From Pseudanabaena sp. lw0831 (GTDB taxonomy: Bacteria > Cyanobacteriota > Cyanobacteriia > Pseudanabaenales > Pseudanabaenaceae), in assembly GCF_016584665.1 (NCBI RefSeq), contig NZ_BBJB01000067.1, positions 1 through 64,000 of the forward strand: a stretch of 64,000 nucleotides of DNA, in the 5' to 3' direction. Of the stretch, positions 16,951 to 25,872 are shown in pieces (the first letter of the stretch is position 1; every line of letters starts with the position of its first letter). A program made the position numbers and the translations under genes. The notes under the pieces were generated by a model. That model did no database searches and was not told the origin of the DNA. It was given only the letters and a program-made list of their open reading frames with translations.

Positions 16951-19446
16951 ATGTCTGTAGTTGTCAAGAGTAATTTTACGCAAATTAGACGAGCAGCGAT
17001 CGCATTGCTATTGATGCAACCCTTTGTTATGGGAAGTGCAGCATTTGCTCAGTCAATTGTGCCAACTCAAGGTGTCGGTAATCTAGGAACACAAGTAGCT
17101 CCCGATGTTACTAACGCGCAACAATTAAATATTACAGGTGGCACGCAAGCCGCCGCCAACCTCTATCACAGTTTTCAGCAATTTGGCTTAACTCAGGGAG
17201 AGATTGCCAACTTTATGTCCAACCCTAGCATTCAGAATATTCTGGCGCGGGTGTCTGGTGGTAATGCTTCTGTGATTAATGGACTAGTTCAGGTTACGGG
17301 TGGTAATTCTAATCTCTATTTATTAAATCCTGCGGGAATTATTTTCGGTGCTAATTCTAGTTTGAATGTTCCTGCGGCGTTTACGGCGACTACGGCGAGT
17401 GGAATTCAGGTCGGCAATGGTTGGTTTGGGATGAATACAGGGGTTGATGCTGTCAAGCAACTCACTGGAACTCCTCAAGCTTTTGGCTTTGCTAGTTCTA
17501 CTTCGATGAACGCGAGTGAACAACCAGTTGCGGCGATCGCAAATGCGGGTAATCTCACAGTTAAAGAAGGTCAAAGCATTACTCTCGTGGGTGGCTTGGT
17601 AATTAATACTGGCACGATCACCACTCCATCAGGCAAAATCACGATCGCGGCTGTACCAAATGGGAAGTATGTCAAAATTACGCCTGCGGGAAGTCTACTA
17701 AGTTTACAACTACCGATCGCTGATCAAAATCAGTTAGCACAGTCAAATGTTCAGGCTAAGGATCTCCCAAATCTACTGACTGGCTCGGCAAACCTTCGCA
17801 ATATGACGGGTTTAAATGTTGATGCTTCAGGTAATGTGCTTGTCGCTGGTACGGCAATTCCCAATACTGCGGGAACGGTGATCGCTTCAGGAAATATCGA
17901 TGTGTCGAGCAATACGAACAAAGGTGGTGAGATTAATGTTTTAGGCTATCGCGTTGGTCTGGTTTCCGCAAATCTCAATGCATCGGGTGCGATCGGTGGC
18001 GGTACAGTTTTGATTGGTGGAGATTTACAAGGAAAAGGTATAGTTCCTAATGCTCAATATACTTTTGTGAGTAAAGACTCAATAATTCTTGCAGATGCGC
18101 TCCAAAATGGAACTGGTGGCAAAGTGATTGCTTGGGCAGATCTAGCAACCACATTTTTAGGAAGCATCTCTGCAAAAGGTGGTTCAGTTATTGGTAATGG
18201 AGGTTTTGTCGAAGTATCAGGCAAAGAGAATTTACTATTTCAAGGGAAAGTGAATACAACAGCCTTGAATGGGTTAGCTGGAACACTCTTACTTGATCCA
18301 GCTAACATTACTATTAGCAGTGCGGCAAGTAGTGGAGGCGTTGCTGCGCAACTTTTATTAGGAGCAAACCCAACAATCCCGTCTTCTTTTTTAGCTGGAA
18401 CTGATATCAATATTCAAGATTCAGATCTTCGTGGTGTAGCAGGCAATGTTGTCCTGCAAGCAACTAACAACATCACCCTTGATAGCACTACAACTTTCAA
18501 CAATACTCAAGCTACTTCTATCACTTTTCAAGCTGGAAATGACATTAATATCAATGTCCCCAATTTTGGTTTTGATTTTGGTGGCGGAAATACTCAGTCT
18601 TTGAGCTTTATTGCTGGTCGAGATATTAATGTCGATACTAGTTTAATCGACACTGATGGGTTTAGTTCTTCGTTTCTCTTTGATACAACAGCCAGTCCGA
18701 CAATCACACTTACCGCCCAGAATCGCAATGTTAATATCACTGGAAATTTCTTGATTCGCAACAGCCCAGCGGAAGCAGGTGTCACCCTGAATTTGAATGC
18801 ACCCAATGGTGCTGTGCTAGTTAACAATGGTTTCTTACGAGCTGGACAAGTTTCGATGACAACTGATAGCATCATTAGCATTACTGCGGGACAGTTTCGT
18901 GTAACTGGAACTCCTGTAAATGGCGCTCCCACTTTTAATGGAGCAGTCCAAAATACGAGGTACAGTATTTACACTTTTTCTGCAAATGCAAACTTAGCTT
19001 CTCAAGGGAATGTTTCCCTGCAATTTGGTAATGCAGCTCCTATTATTTCTGGTAATGGAGGTAATAATTTGATCAATATCCGCCTTCTCAATGACAGCAA
19101 TTTTGTAGTTGGCAAAACTCCGACAACCAGTGGTGTCGATGGTCAAATTGGCATTGGCATTGCTAGTATTCCGCCTCAGGTGTTGACTCTACTATCAGAT
19201 CAGTCATTTAGCTCTAATCCTTTGACTGCTAATACTTTGACTGCTAATGCCAATACTTTGAGTGTCGAAGCAATCGCAACGGCGCGAACGGCTGACTTGC
19301 AAGCAAATGCTGGTGAAATTAAGGACTGCGAACCTACTGGGACAAAGAAACCAATTTTGAATCTCACTGCATCTGTGCCTTCTGCAACGGTAACTCGCAC
19401 TGCCCAAAATCCAAACCGCTCTAATCTGCCACCATGCAAAGAATAG
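16951..19446 (+). CDS. TpsA-like exoprotein with filamentous hemagglutinin N-terminal (TPS) domain
   Basis: The 831-residue protein is the likely secreted substrate of the adjacent TpsB. A signal peptide ends near residue 34 (AAFAQS). The TPS domain follows from about 36 to 190, with the family features FQQFGL, NPSIQNILARVSGG and NLYLLNPAGIIFGANSSLNV. The rest is beta-helix-like repeat sequence rich in G, N, S and T. The C-terminus has one CEP...CKE cysteine pair. The start is supported by AAAGGAG 8 bp upstream. No adhesin or toxin domain is recognisable. TPS exoproteins of this kind are typically surface-associated. Confidence 0.9.
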   Translation: MSVVVKSNFTQIRRAAIALLLMQPFVMGSAAFAQSIVPTQGVGNLGTQVAPDVTNAQQLNITGGTQAAANLYHSFQQFGLTQGEIANFMSNPSIQNILARVSGGNASVINGLVQVTGGNSNLYLLNPAGIIFGANSSLNVPAAFTATTASGIQVGNGWFGMNTGVDAVKQLTGTPQAFGFASSTSMNASEQPVAAIANAGNLTVKEGQSITLVGGLVINTGTITTPSGKITIAAVPNGKYVKITPAGSLLSLQLPIADQNQLAQSNVQAKDLPNLLTGSANLRNMTGLNVDASGNVLVAGTAIPNTAGTVIASGNIDVSSNTNKGGEINVLGYRVGLVSANLNASGAIGGGTVLIGGDLQGKGIVPNAQYTFVSKDSIILADALQNGTGGKVIAWADLATTFLGSISAKGGSVIGNGGFVEVSGKENLLFQGKVNTTALNGLAGTLLLDPANITISSAASSGGVAAQLLLGANPTIPSSFLAGTDINIQDSDLRGVAGNVVLQATNNITLDSTTTFNNTQATSITFQAGNDININVPNFGFDFGGGNTQSLSFIAGRDINVDTSLIDTDGFSSSFLFDTTASPTITLTAQNRNVNITGNFLIRNSPAEAGVTLNLNAPNGAVLVNNGFLRAGQVSMTTDSIISITAGQFRVTGTPVNGAPTFNGAVQNTRYSIYTFSANANLASQGNVSLQFGNAAPIISGNGGNNLINIRLLNDSNFVVGKTPTTSGVDGQIGIGIASIPPQVLTLLSDQSFSSNPLTANTLTANANTLSVEAIATARTADLQANAGEIKDCEPTGTKKPILNLTASVPSATVTRTAQNPNRSNLPPCKE

Positions 19447-19453
19447 TTTAAAC

Positions 19454-19496
19454 AGTTTGTGAGATTGCGTCCCAAAGGGACGCAATCTCACAAACT
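19454..19496. repeat. Perfect inverted repeat, 20-bp arms around AAA
   Basis: It lies between tpsA and the CHAT gene, 7 bp after the tpsA stop. The arms pair fully. With only TTT after the right arm it is a weak terminator at best, so read-through into the CHAT gene is possible. Confidence 0.9.
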
Positions 19497-19511
19497 ATTT
19501 AGGATTGCTAT

Positions 19512-21932
19512 ATGAAAAATAAAATCTATCTAACCGCGATCGCTAGTGCGATTTTGCTGATAACGCCGATCGCAGTATTGGCAGCAGGGATTCAGAATCC
19601 TACGATCACATCTCCAGATGTGCGATCGCCCGCAGACGAGCTTGTCCAGACAGGCTTGCAACAATTTCGAGCGCAAAAATTTGATCTAGCGATCGCCAGT
19701 TGGCAGCAAGCGCTAAACCTCTATCAGCAGCAAAAAAATAGTAAAGGCGCAATAAATGTCCTTGAGACCTTAGCCGAAGCATCAAAAATGCTTGGTAAAT
19801 ATGAAAAAGCGATCGCTTACTCACAGCAATTATTAGCTTTAGCGCAAAGTCTCGGAGATCGCCGCACTGAAGCTAATGCTCTCGGAAATCTAGGTAACAA
19901 CTATCGCATCGTCGGTAACTATGCCAAAGCTCTGGAAGTACAAAACCAAGGGTTAGTAATTAGAAAAGAACTAAACGATCAGCAAGGAGAAGGACAGGTT
20001 CTGGCTAGTCTTGGTAATATTCACTATGACCTTGGCAACTACAACATAGCCGCGAATTTTTTTCAACGTAGTCTTGAAATTGCCAAGGCGGTCGGGAATG
20101 GAAATGGAATTATTTTTTTACTCAATAGCTTAGGTGCGATCGCAGGTACACAAGAAGAATATCCTCAAGCAATTAAGTATTATCAGGAAAGTCTTGATGA
20201 TGCGAGAAAAATCGGTTTTCGGGAAGCAGAAGGAAACGCGCTGAATAATATCGGCTCTAGCTACCATGTTCAGCGTAAATATAAAGAAGCGATCGCCTAT
20301 TACTCACAAGCCTTAACTGTTGCTAAGGAACTTACAAATCCTCGGATGGAAGGAGCCGCAGTCGGGGGGATGGGATTAGCTTATGTATTTTTGGAAGAAT
20401 ACGACAAAGCTCTATCTTTGCAAGAGCAAAGCTGGCAATTAGCTAAAAAAATTGGTGATCGCCGCTTAGAAGCGATGACTTTGAGCAATTGGGGCTATAC
20501 ACTTTGGCGATCGCAAAAATATGCAGAAGCAGAGCAAAAGTTTCTTACCAGCTTGAACTTATTGGAGTCTCTGCGTTCTAACTTAAGTGATGGGGATAAG
20601 GTTTCGATTTTTGATACGCAGCTTCATGCTTTTAATTTGTTGCAACAGATTATGGTTGCTCAAGGCAAACCTGAAGAAGCTTTAGAGATTGCTGAACGTG
20701 GTCGCGCCCGTGCTTTTGCCGAGCTTCTCTCCCGTCGTGTCAGCTCAAGTTCTGCACCGAAAGCCGATCAGAAAAATGATTCCATTATTCCATCTTTAGC
20801 ATCTGTCAGTATTGCTGATATTCGCCGTATTGCTAAGCAACAGAATGCGGTCATGGTGGAATATTCTCTGATTGCCGATCCTAGCTTTATCGGACAGGGA
20901 AAGCTTAAGGGTGAATTTATCAAGCTCTATATTTGGGTAGTACAGCCTTCGGGTGCGATCGCATTTCGCGAGGTCGATCTCAAGAAAATCAATCTTTCCA
21001 TAATGGATCTGGTTGCCGATATTCGCAGCTTATTTAATGATGCGAATGGAATTGTTCGAGATCCTAAGGATGTATTAGATAAGTATGCGGATCTAAAGCA
21101 ATTACATACAATCCTGATTCAGCCAATCCAAGACTTACTGCCTAAAGAGGCAAATACTAGAGTAATTTTCTTGCCCCAAGGATTACTTTTTCTAGTTCCA
21201 TTTGCGGCTCTGATTAATCCCAAAAATGAATTCTTAATTGAGAAACATACAGTTCAAATTGCGCCTGCAATTCAAGTTCTCGATTTCACTCACCAACTCA
21301 GTCAACAACTACAAAAAGTTAATTTGCAGGAAGTTCTAATTGTTGGCAATCCCACTATGCCTAGTTTAGGAAATCCGCTGACCCAGTTACCAACTTTATT
21401 AGGAGCCGAAAAAGAGGCAAAAGCGATCGCATCTTTGATGAATACTACTTTTTTGACAGGTGACAATGCAACGAAAGTGGAAGTTGTTAATAAAATGAAA
21501 TCTGCGCGTTTTGTCCATCTCGCTACCCATGGGTTATTAGAGGAATATCGCAAAGGCGATATCCCAGGTGCGATCGCCCTTGCGCCTAGCTCAACAGATG
21601 ATGGATTTTTGACGGCTAGCGAAATAGTGACGATGCGACTGAATGCGGAGATGGTAGTACTAAGTGCTTGTAAAACTGGACAAGGCTTATTAACTGGTGA
21701 TGGTGTGATTGGACTATCGCGATCGCTAATTACCGCAGGAGTACCTAGTGTTGTCGTGTCGTTATGGGCTGTGCCTGATGATCCGACAGCATTGCTAATG
21801 ACCGAGTTTTATAAAAAACTTCAGACTGAACCAAACAAAGCGCAAGCCATCCGTCATGCCATGCTTGCCACCAAAGCTAAGTATCCCGATCCTCTCAATT
21901 GGGCAGCCTTTACATTAATCGGTGAGAATTAA
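19512..21932 (+). CDS. Secreted TPR protein with C-terminal CHAT (caspase-like) protease domain
   Basis: The 806 residues have a signal peptide (cleavage near residue 24, VLAAG). TPR units run from about 35 to 375 (the LG-x-x-Y-x-x-A pattern, about eight units), then a linker and a CHAT domain from about 430 to the end. The dyad His (FVHLATHG) is near 672 and Cys (VVLSACKTG) near 718. It begins 65 bp after tpsA on the same strand, so co-expression is likely. A protease exported with, or acting on, a TPS exoprotein is an attractive but unproven role. It is more diverged from the other two CHAT proteins here than they are from each other. Confidence 0.9.
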   Translation: MKNKIYLTAIASAILLITPIAVLAAGIQNPTITSPDVRSPADELVQTGLQQFRAQKFDLAIASWQQALNLYQQQKNSKGAINVLETLAEASKMLGKYEKAIAYSQQLLALAQSLGDRRTEANALGNLGNNYRIVGNYAKALEVQNQGLVIRKELNDQQGEGQVLASLGNIHYDLGNYNIAANFFQRSLEIAKAVGNGNGIIFLLNSLGAIAGTQEEYPQAIKYYQESLDDARKIGFREAEGNALNNIGSSYHVQRKYKEAIAYYSQALTVAKELTNPRMEGAAVGGMGLAYVFLEEYDKALSLQEQSWQLAKKIGDRRLEAMTLSNWGYTLWRSQKYAEAEQKFLTSLNLLESLRSNLSDGDKVSIFDTQLHAFNLLQQIMVAQGKPEEALEIAERGRARAFAELLSRRVSSSSAPKADQKNDSIIPSLASVSIADIRRIAKQQNAVMVEYSLIADPSFIGQGKLKGEFIKLYIWVVQPSGAIAFREVDLKKINLSIMDLVADIRSLFNDANGIVRDPKDVLDKYADLKQLHTILIQPIQDLLPKEANTRVIFLPQGLLFLVPFAALINPKNEFLIEKHTVQIAPAIQVLDFTHQLSQQLQKVNLQEVLIVGNPTMPSLGNPLTQLPTLLGAEKEAKAIASLMNTTFLTGDNATKVEVVNKMKSARFVHLATHGLLEEYRKGDIPGAIALAPSSTDDGFLTASEIVTMRLNAEMVVLSACKTGQGLLTGDGVIGLSRSLITAGVPSVVVSLWAVPDDPTALLMTEFYKKLQTEPNKAQAIRHAMLATKAKYPDPLNWAAFTLIGEN

Positions 21933-21935
21933 AAA

Positions 21936-21960
21936 AGGGGCGCAAAGCGCCTCTCTTTTT
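21936..21960 (+). terminator. Probable terminator of the CHAT gene
   Basis: An 8-bp stem with one G-U pair around AAA (core GGCGC-AAA-GCGCC), followed by CTTTTT, starts 3 bp after the stop codon. Confidence 0.7.
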
Positions 21961-21961
21961 A

Positions 21962-22014
21962 GAAGCGATATGTTAAAAGGTGTTGCAACACAACACCTTT
22001 TAACATATCGCTTC
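21962..22014. repeat. Inverted repeat, 24-bp perfect arms, 5-nt centre
   Basis: The arms start GAAGCGATATGTTAAAAGG. The inner part AAAGGTGTTG...CAACACCTTT belongs to the GTGTTG/CAACAC subgroup also seen at 25592, 30458 and 45181. It lies between two convergent genes (CHAT and petN). Confidence 0.9.
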
Positions 22015-22020
22015 GAGTTT

Positions 22021-22035
22021 CAGCGCAAAGCGCTG
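22021..22035 (-). terminator. Short hairpin after petN
   Basis: Arms CAGCGC and GCGCTG around AAA, 6 bp downstream of the petN stop on the minus strand. No strong T-tract follows, so the terminator role is tentative. Confidence 0.4.
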
Positions 22036-22041
22036 TAGTTC

Positions 22042-22131
22042 TTATAGACCGTTACGACCCCAAACAACAAAAGCGATCGAAAGTGTAAACATGCCAAGTA
22101 CACTAAACCAACCCAATGACAAGATATCCAT
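22042..22131 (-). CDS. petN: Cytochrome b6f complex subunit VIII, PetN
   Basis: The 29-residue product begins MDILSLGW and ends VVWGRNGL, matching PetN over its whole length (29 residues is the family norm). It is a single transmembrane helix of the thylakoid cytochrome b6f complex. It stands alone between the secretion/CHAT genes and the DUF928 gene, on the opposite strand to both, and is flanked by hairpins on each side. The other b6f genes here, petC-petA, are at 51.2-52.8 kb. It is an essential core gene sitting inside an otherwise accessory region. Confidence 0.95.
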   Translation of the reverse strand: MDILSLGWFSVLGMFTLSIAFVVWGRNGL

Positions 22132-22189
22132 AGTTTCGTAACAGTGTTAATAAATTTTTCTAACTACAATAATAATACGCTTTATCGCT

Positions 22190-22244
22190 AAAAACAATTT
22201 TATTGAAAGTCCCCCGACGGGGGACTTTCAATAAAATTGTTTTT
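22190..22244. repeat. Perfect inverted repeat, 26-bp arms around GAC
   Basis: The arms (AAAAACAATTTTATTGAAAG and onward) pair completely around GAC. It lies upstream of petN and upstream of the DUF928 gene. Confidence 0.9.
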
Positions 22245-22394
22245 AATCAAAAAGTTAAGTCGAATGTCTATAGCAACTTTTTGATACGAGATGCATTCTT
22301 AATTAGTATCTAACTATCTCATGGGTATTATTAGGTGATGAGTTAAACTGCACACCATACCCATAAAGATCACTTTTCTAGAGGCGATCGCATC

Positions 22395-23219
22395 ATGTTT
22401 TTACCCAAATTTGCATCAAAAAAGATTTTAATAGCATCGGCTTGCTCTTGCTTAGCTGTTGTAAGTACAGTAGCTTTGCCATTGTCTTTGAGTCTTTTTA
22501 CCCCCTCAGCTCAAGCCCAGTCACGAAGGGTGCGCTATGTCCCACCTAGCAATCTTGGTACTCCCATAGTCTCAACCCCAGGAATTCTACGTAGTTCTGG
22601 TTGTACTGAATTAGTTTGTCTAATTGGTCTAGTGCCAGATTTAGTAGCAGAAACAGCTCCAGTCCCTCAGACAATTGCAGAACGTCCAACATTTTATTTT
22701 TTGATCCCTGCAACTGACGGTCAAGGTTATTTTCGTCTCTATGAATCTGATAGCTTACTGAAGCAGGGGAAACGAATTTACCGCACATCCTTCAAGATCA
22801 AAAATAAGGCGGGTATTCTTGCGTTTAAAATGCCCGATAATGCTCCAAGCTTAAAGACCAATAAAAACTACATATGGGAGTTTGTGGTTGGCAATTTAAC
22901 GGATACTGAACGAGTGAGCGGATCGATACGACGGGTTGTGCCAACTCAGAAGTTAACCGAGCAACTCAAACAAGTCATGCTGCCTATAGATCGCGCTGCT
23001 TTATTTGCTCAGGAAGGAATTTGGTTTGAAACTATGCAAACTTTAGCTGAAGCACAGCAAGGTACTCCTAAAAAGCCTGAGATTGTCAGTGAATGGAATG
23101 CTCTGCTGAAGTCTGCTAAATTGGATCGGGTTCTTCCATATTCGTTTTTGAATGGCGCAGTGGCGAGTGTGACAAGTTCTGAGCGCACTTCACCGCCTCA
23201 ACAGAACTCTGGCTATTAG
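22395..23219 (+). CDS. DUF928 secreted protein
   Basis: The 274 residues carry a signal peptide (hydrophobic run to about residue 40, AQAQ) followed by the cyanobacterial DUF928 domain: GCTELVCLIGLVP, then TIAERPTFYFLIP, YRLYES-like YFRLYESDSL, and KNYIWEFVV. The function of DUF928 is unknown. DUF928 genes are, as I recall, often next to CHASE2 cyclase and CHAT genes in cyanobacteria, as here (61 bp before the cyclase gene). It is probably periplasmic. Confidence 0.85.
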   Translation: MFLPKFASKKILIASACSCLAVVSTVALPLSLSLFTPSAQAQSRRVRYVPPSNLGTPIVSTPGILRSSGCTELVCLIGLVPDLVAETAPVPQTIAERPTFYFLIPATDGQGYFRLYESDSLLKQGKRIYRTSFKIKNKAGILAFKMPDNAPSLKTNKNYIWEFVVGNLTDTERVSGSIRRVVPTQKLTEQLKQVMLPIDRAALFAQEGIWFETMQTLAEAQQGTPKKPEIVSEWNALLKSAKLDRVLPYSFLNGAVASVTSSERTSPPQQNSGY

Positions 23220-23227
23220 TCATGCTA

Positions 23228-23258
23228 AGAGTGGGAGGCGCTTCGCGCCTCCCACTCT
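23228..23258. repeat. Perfect inverted repeat, 14-bp arms around TTC
   Basis: It fills the gap between the DUF928 and cyclase genes. No T-tract follows, so it need not stop transcription between the two. Confidence 0.85.
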
Positions 23259-23280
23259 GACTACAAATATTTACTTAAAA

Positions 23281-25554
23281 ATGGCGATTAGATCTCGATT
23301 AAAAAACAGCTTATGGAAATGGCGCGGGATTGCGATCGCAGCGCCGACAATTTCTATATTGGTGATCGGCTTACGGCTAATTGGGGCGCTTGAATCGCTC
23401 GAATTAGCGATGCTCGATCAGTTTTTTCGATGGCGATCGCCTGAACCCGCAGATCAGCGGATTGTGATTATTGGTATTGATGAAGCCGATATCCGCCAAT
23501 ATCAATGGCCGATCGATGATGCTTTATTGACTAAGCTGTTAGATAAAGTCCGACAACAAAAACCTCGTGCGATCGGCTTAGATCTTGCCCGTGACAAGAC
23601 AGATAATGCTGGCTATCCACAATTAGAGAAGCTATTTAAGACCACTCCTAATTTGATAGGAGCGTACAAAACATCTGATTTAGTTACATCAAATTTCTCG
23701 GTTTCAGACATTAAACCACCGCCTGCGCTTGCCCAACTCGATCAAATTGGTGCAGTCAATCTTGTCCATGATGGAGATGGTCGTCTTCGCCGAGGATTAC
23801 TATCCTTGAGTTTACCTGACGGCAAAGTGGGGCTTAGTTTTGGCTTGCAGCTAGCCTTACTCTATCTTGATGGCGAAAAAAATGTTCCCATAGAGAAAAT
23901 TGAACAGGCTCTAAATCCACCAAAGTTAAGAGCTAATGATGGTAATTATCATCAAATTGACGTGGGTGGACATCAATTTATAATTAACTATCGTCGATCG
24001 CTTCAAGGTTTTCAGACTGTGCGAATGGCAGATGTATTGGACGGGAAAATAGCGCCAGATTTATTCCGCGATCGCATCGTGATGATAGGTGTCACCGCCG
24101 TAAGTCTTCGTGATTGGTTCTTCACGCCTCTGGATGGTGGACTAGGCAGTACGCGAATTTTGACATCAGGAGTAGAAGTTCATGCTCAGATTGTGAGTCA
24201 TATCCTGAGCAACACTCTTGACGGTAGATCCACTATCCAATCGTGGGAAGAGTATTGGGAATGGCTATGGATTTTTGGTTGGGCGCTAGCTGGCTCGACC
24301 TTGATTTGGCAATGGCGTAATGTTAACTCCAAGAATCAAAAAATTCAGTTACTAGTAATGCGATCGCAGAGCATATTGGTATTAGCGGGAAGTCTATTTG
24401 CATCTTGCTTTATCGCTTTAACCTATGGCTGGTGGATACCATTTGTCCCTGCGGCGATCGCCTTTTTGGGTAGCGGTATAATCGTCACTAGCTATCTAGC
24501 GATCACAGCGGCGCAAATCCGTACCTACTTTAGTCGCTATTTGACCGATGCGGTGGTCAAGAGTTTATTGGAAACTCCTGAAGGTCTAAAGCTAGGTGGA
24601 GATCGCCGCAAAGTCACAATCCTGATGTGTGACCTGCGCGGCTTTTCCACAATTTCCGAAAAGATGCCGCCCGAAAAAGTTGTGGAAATTCTCAATATTT
24701 TTCTTGGCACAATGACCGAGGCGATCGCGACTTATCAAGGCACGATTGATGAATTTATTGGCGATGCCATTTTGGTGCTATTTGGTGCGCCGATCTATCG
24801 TGAAGATGATGCGGCGAGGGCGGTGGCTAGTGCGATCGCCATGCAATTAGCCATGCGATCGGTGAATGAGAAACTCACTCAACAGCAACTGCCTGAAATC
24901 GCAATGGGAATCGGTATTAATACAGGTGAAGTCGTGGCTGGTAATATCGGTTCTCAATCTCGCGCTAAATATGCTGTAGTTGGTAATCATGTGAATCTCA
25001 CAGCGCGGATTGAATCTTATACTGTGGGCGGACAGATTTTAATTTCGGAAGCCACTTATAAGGAAATCGAGGACATCGCCAAGACCAATGGCTCTATGGA
25101 AGTAGAGCCTAAAGGCGTATCACATCCAATTTCTATCTACGATATTTGTGGTCTCGGTGGAATATATAATTTAGAACTTCCATCTCTCAGTGATTCGTTG
25201 CAATTGTTAGCGACTCCGATTCCAATCACATATCGCATTTTAGAAGAAAAGCATCTAGGCACAGAAATATTTGAGAGCAAATTACGACAGCTATCTCCCT
25301 ATGGGGCAGAGATATTATCCGATCAGGATGTGCCTGTGTTAACTAATCTCAAACTCCATCTCCAAATTTATGGTCAAGACCAACAGCTAGAGATTGAAGG
25401 TGAAATCTATGCCAAGGTTCTAAGGCATCAGCAACCTAGTCAAATGGTTTTAGAACAAGTATCGCGATCGCGACATACTAAACCAATTTATGTGCATTTT
25501 ACCACTGTACCAAATAATCTCAAAGATTGGATTAGTCAGAAAACAACTGTGTAG
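23281..25554 (+). CDS. CHASE2-domain class III adenylate/guanylate cyclase
   Basis: The 757-residue membrane receptor has an N-terminal helix (17-40), an extracytoplasmic CHASE2 sensor (about 45-325), two to three transmembrane helices (about 330-425) and a class III cyclase domain (about 440-625). Metal-binding Asp is in MCDLRGF near 449 and in IGDA near 494; the nucleotide site includes GIGINTGEVVAG. In the IDEFIGDA motif the base-selecting lysine of adenylate cyclases is replaced by Glu, so cAMP versus cGMP is open. A C-terminal region with LRQLSPYGAEIL resembles a PilZ-like fold. It probably couples an envelope signal to cNMP; the DUF928 neighbour may be a periplasmic partner. Confidence 0.88.
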   Translation: MAIRSRLKNSLWKWRGIAIAAPTISILVIGLRLIGALESLELAMLDQFFRWRSPEPADQRIVIIGIDEADIRQYQWPIDDALLTKLLDKVRQQKPRAIGLDLARDKTDNAGYPQLEKLFKTTPNLIGAYKTSDLVTSNFSVSDIKPPPALAQLDQIGAVNLVHDGDGRLRRGLLSLSLPDGKVGLSFGLQLALLYLDGEKNVPIEKIEQALNPPKLRANDGNYHQIDVGGHQFIINYRRSLQGFQTVRMADVLDGKIAPDLFRDRIVMIGVTAVSLRDWFFTPLDGGLGSTRILTSGVEVHAQIVSHILSNTLDGRSTIQSWEEYWEWLWIFGWALAGSTLIWQWRNVNSKNQKIQLLVMRSQSILVLAGSLFASCFIALTYGWWIPFVPAAIAFLGSGIIVTSYLAITAAQIRTYFSRYLTDAVVKSLLETPEGLKLGGDRRKVTILMCDLRGFSTISEKMPPEKVVEILNIFLGTMTEAIATYQGTIDEFIGDAILVLFGAPIYREDDAARAVASAIAMQLAMRSVNEKLTQQQLPEIAMGIGINTGEVVAGNIGSQSRAKYAVVGNHVNLTARIESYTVGGQILISEATYKEIEDIAKTNGSMEVEPKGVSHPISIYDICGLGGIYNLELPSLSDSLQLLATPIPITYRILEEKHLGTEIFESKLRQLSPYGAEILSDQDVPVLTNLKLHLQIYGQDQQLEIEGEIYAKVLRHQQPSQMVLEQVSRSRHTKPIYVHFTTVPNNLKDWISQKTTV

Positions 25555-25872
25555 CATAAGACATACAGTGCTTTGCGCTCAAGCTCAAATCAATAAATTT
25601 TTAATTTTTTAAAAGTGTTGCTTTTCAACACTTTTAAAAAATTTATTGTGGTTCGTTTGATCGAAAATTTCTGTAAACGGTAATCGCGACAATTGTGATG
25701 TCCATACAAACTATAGAAACTATAGTTTATTCGATCAAAAGTGAGTGGCGGTGCGAAGCACCGCCACTCACTTTTTGGGGTTTACGTTGTTTTGCGTGGA
25801 AATAATTGTGAAACAAAGAGTTAGACTGTTTACAGTACCTTTACCCATTTTCGCAAAGTCAAATTTTGCCCT
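25555..25872. repeat. Gene-free stretch with two hairpin elements
   Basis: 25592-25648 is an inverted repeat of the GTGTTG/CAACAC subgroup with a 7-nt bulge in the left arm. 25737-25775 is a perfect palindrome, 18-bp arms around GAA (core GTGGC-GGTGC, like the family-B cores). The outer sequences TTTGATCGAA and TTCGATCAAA also face each other. No gene is seen. Confidence 0.75.
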
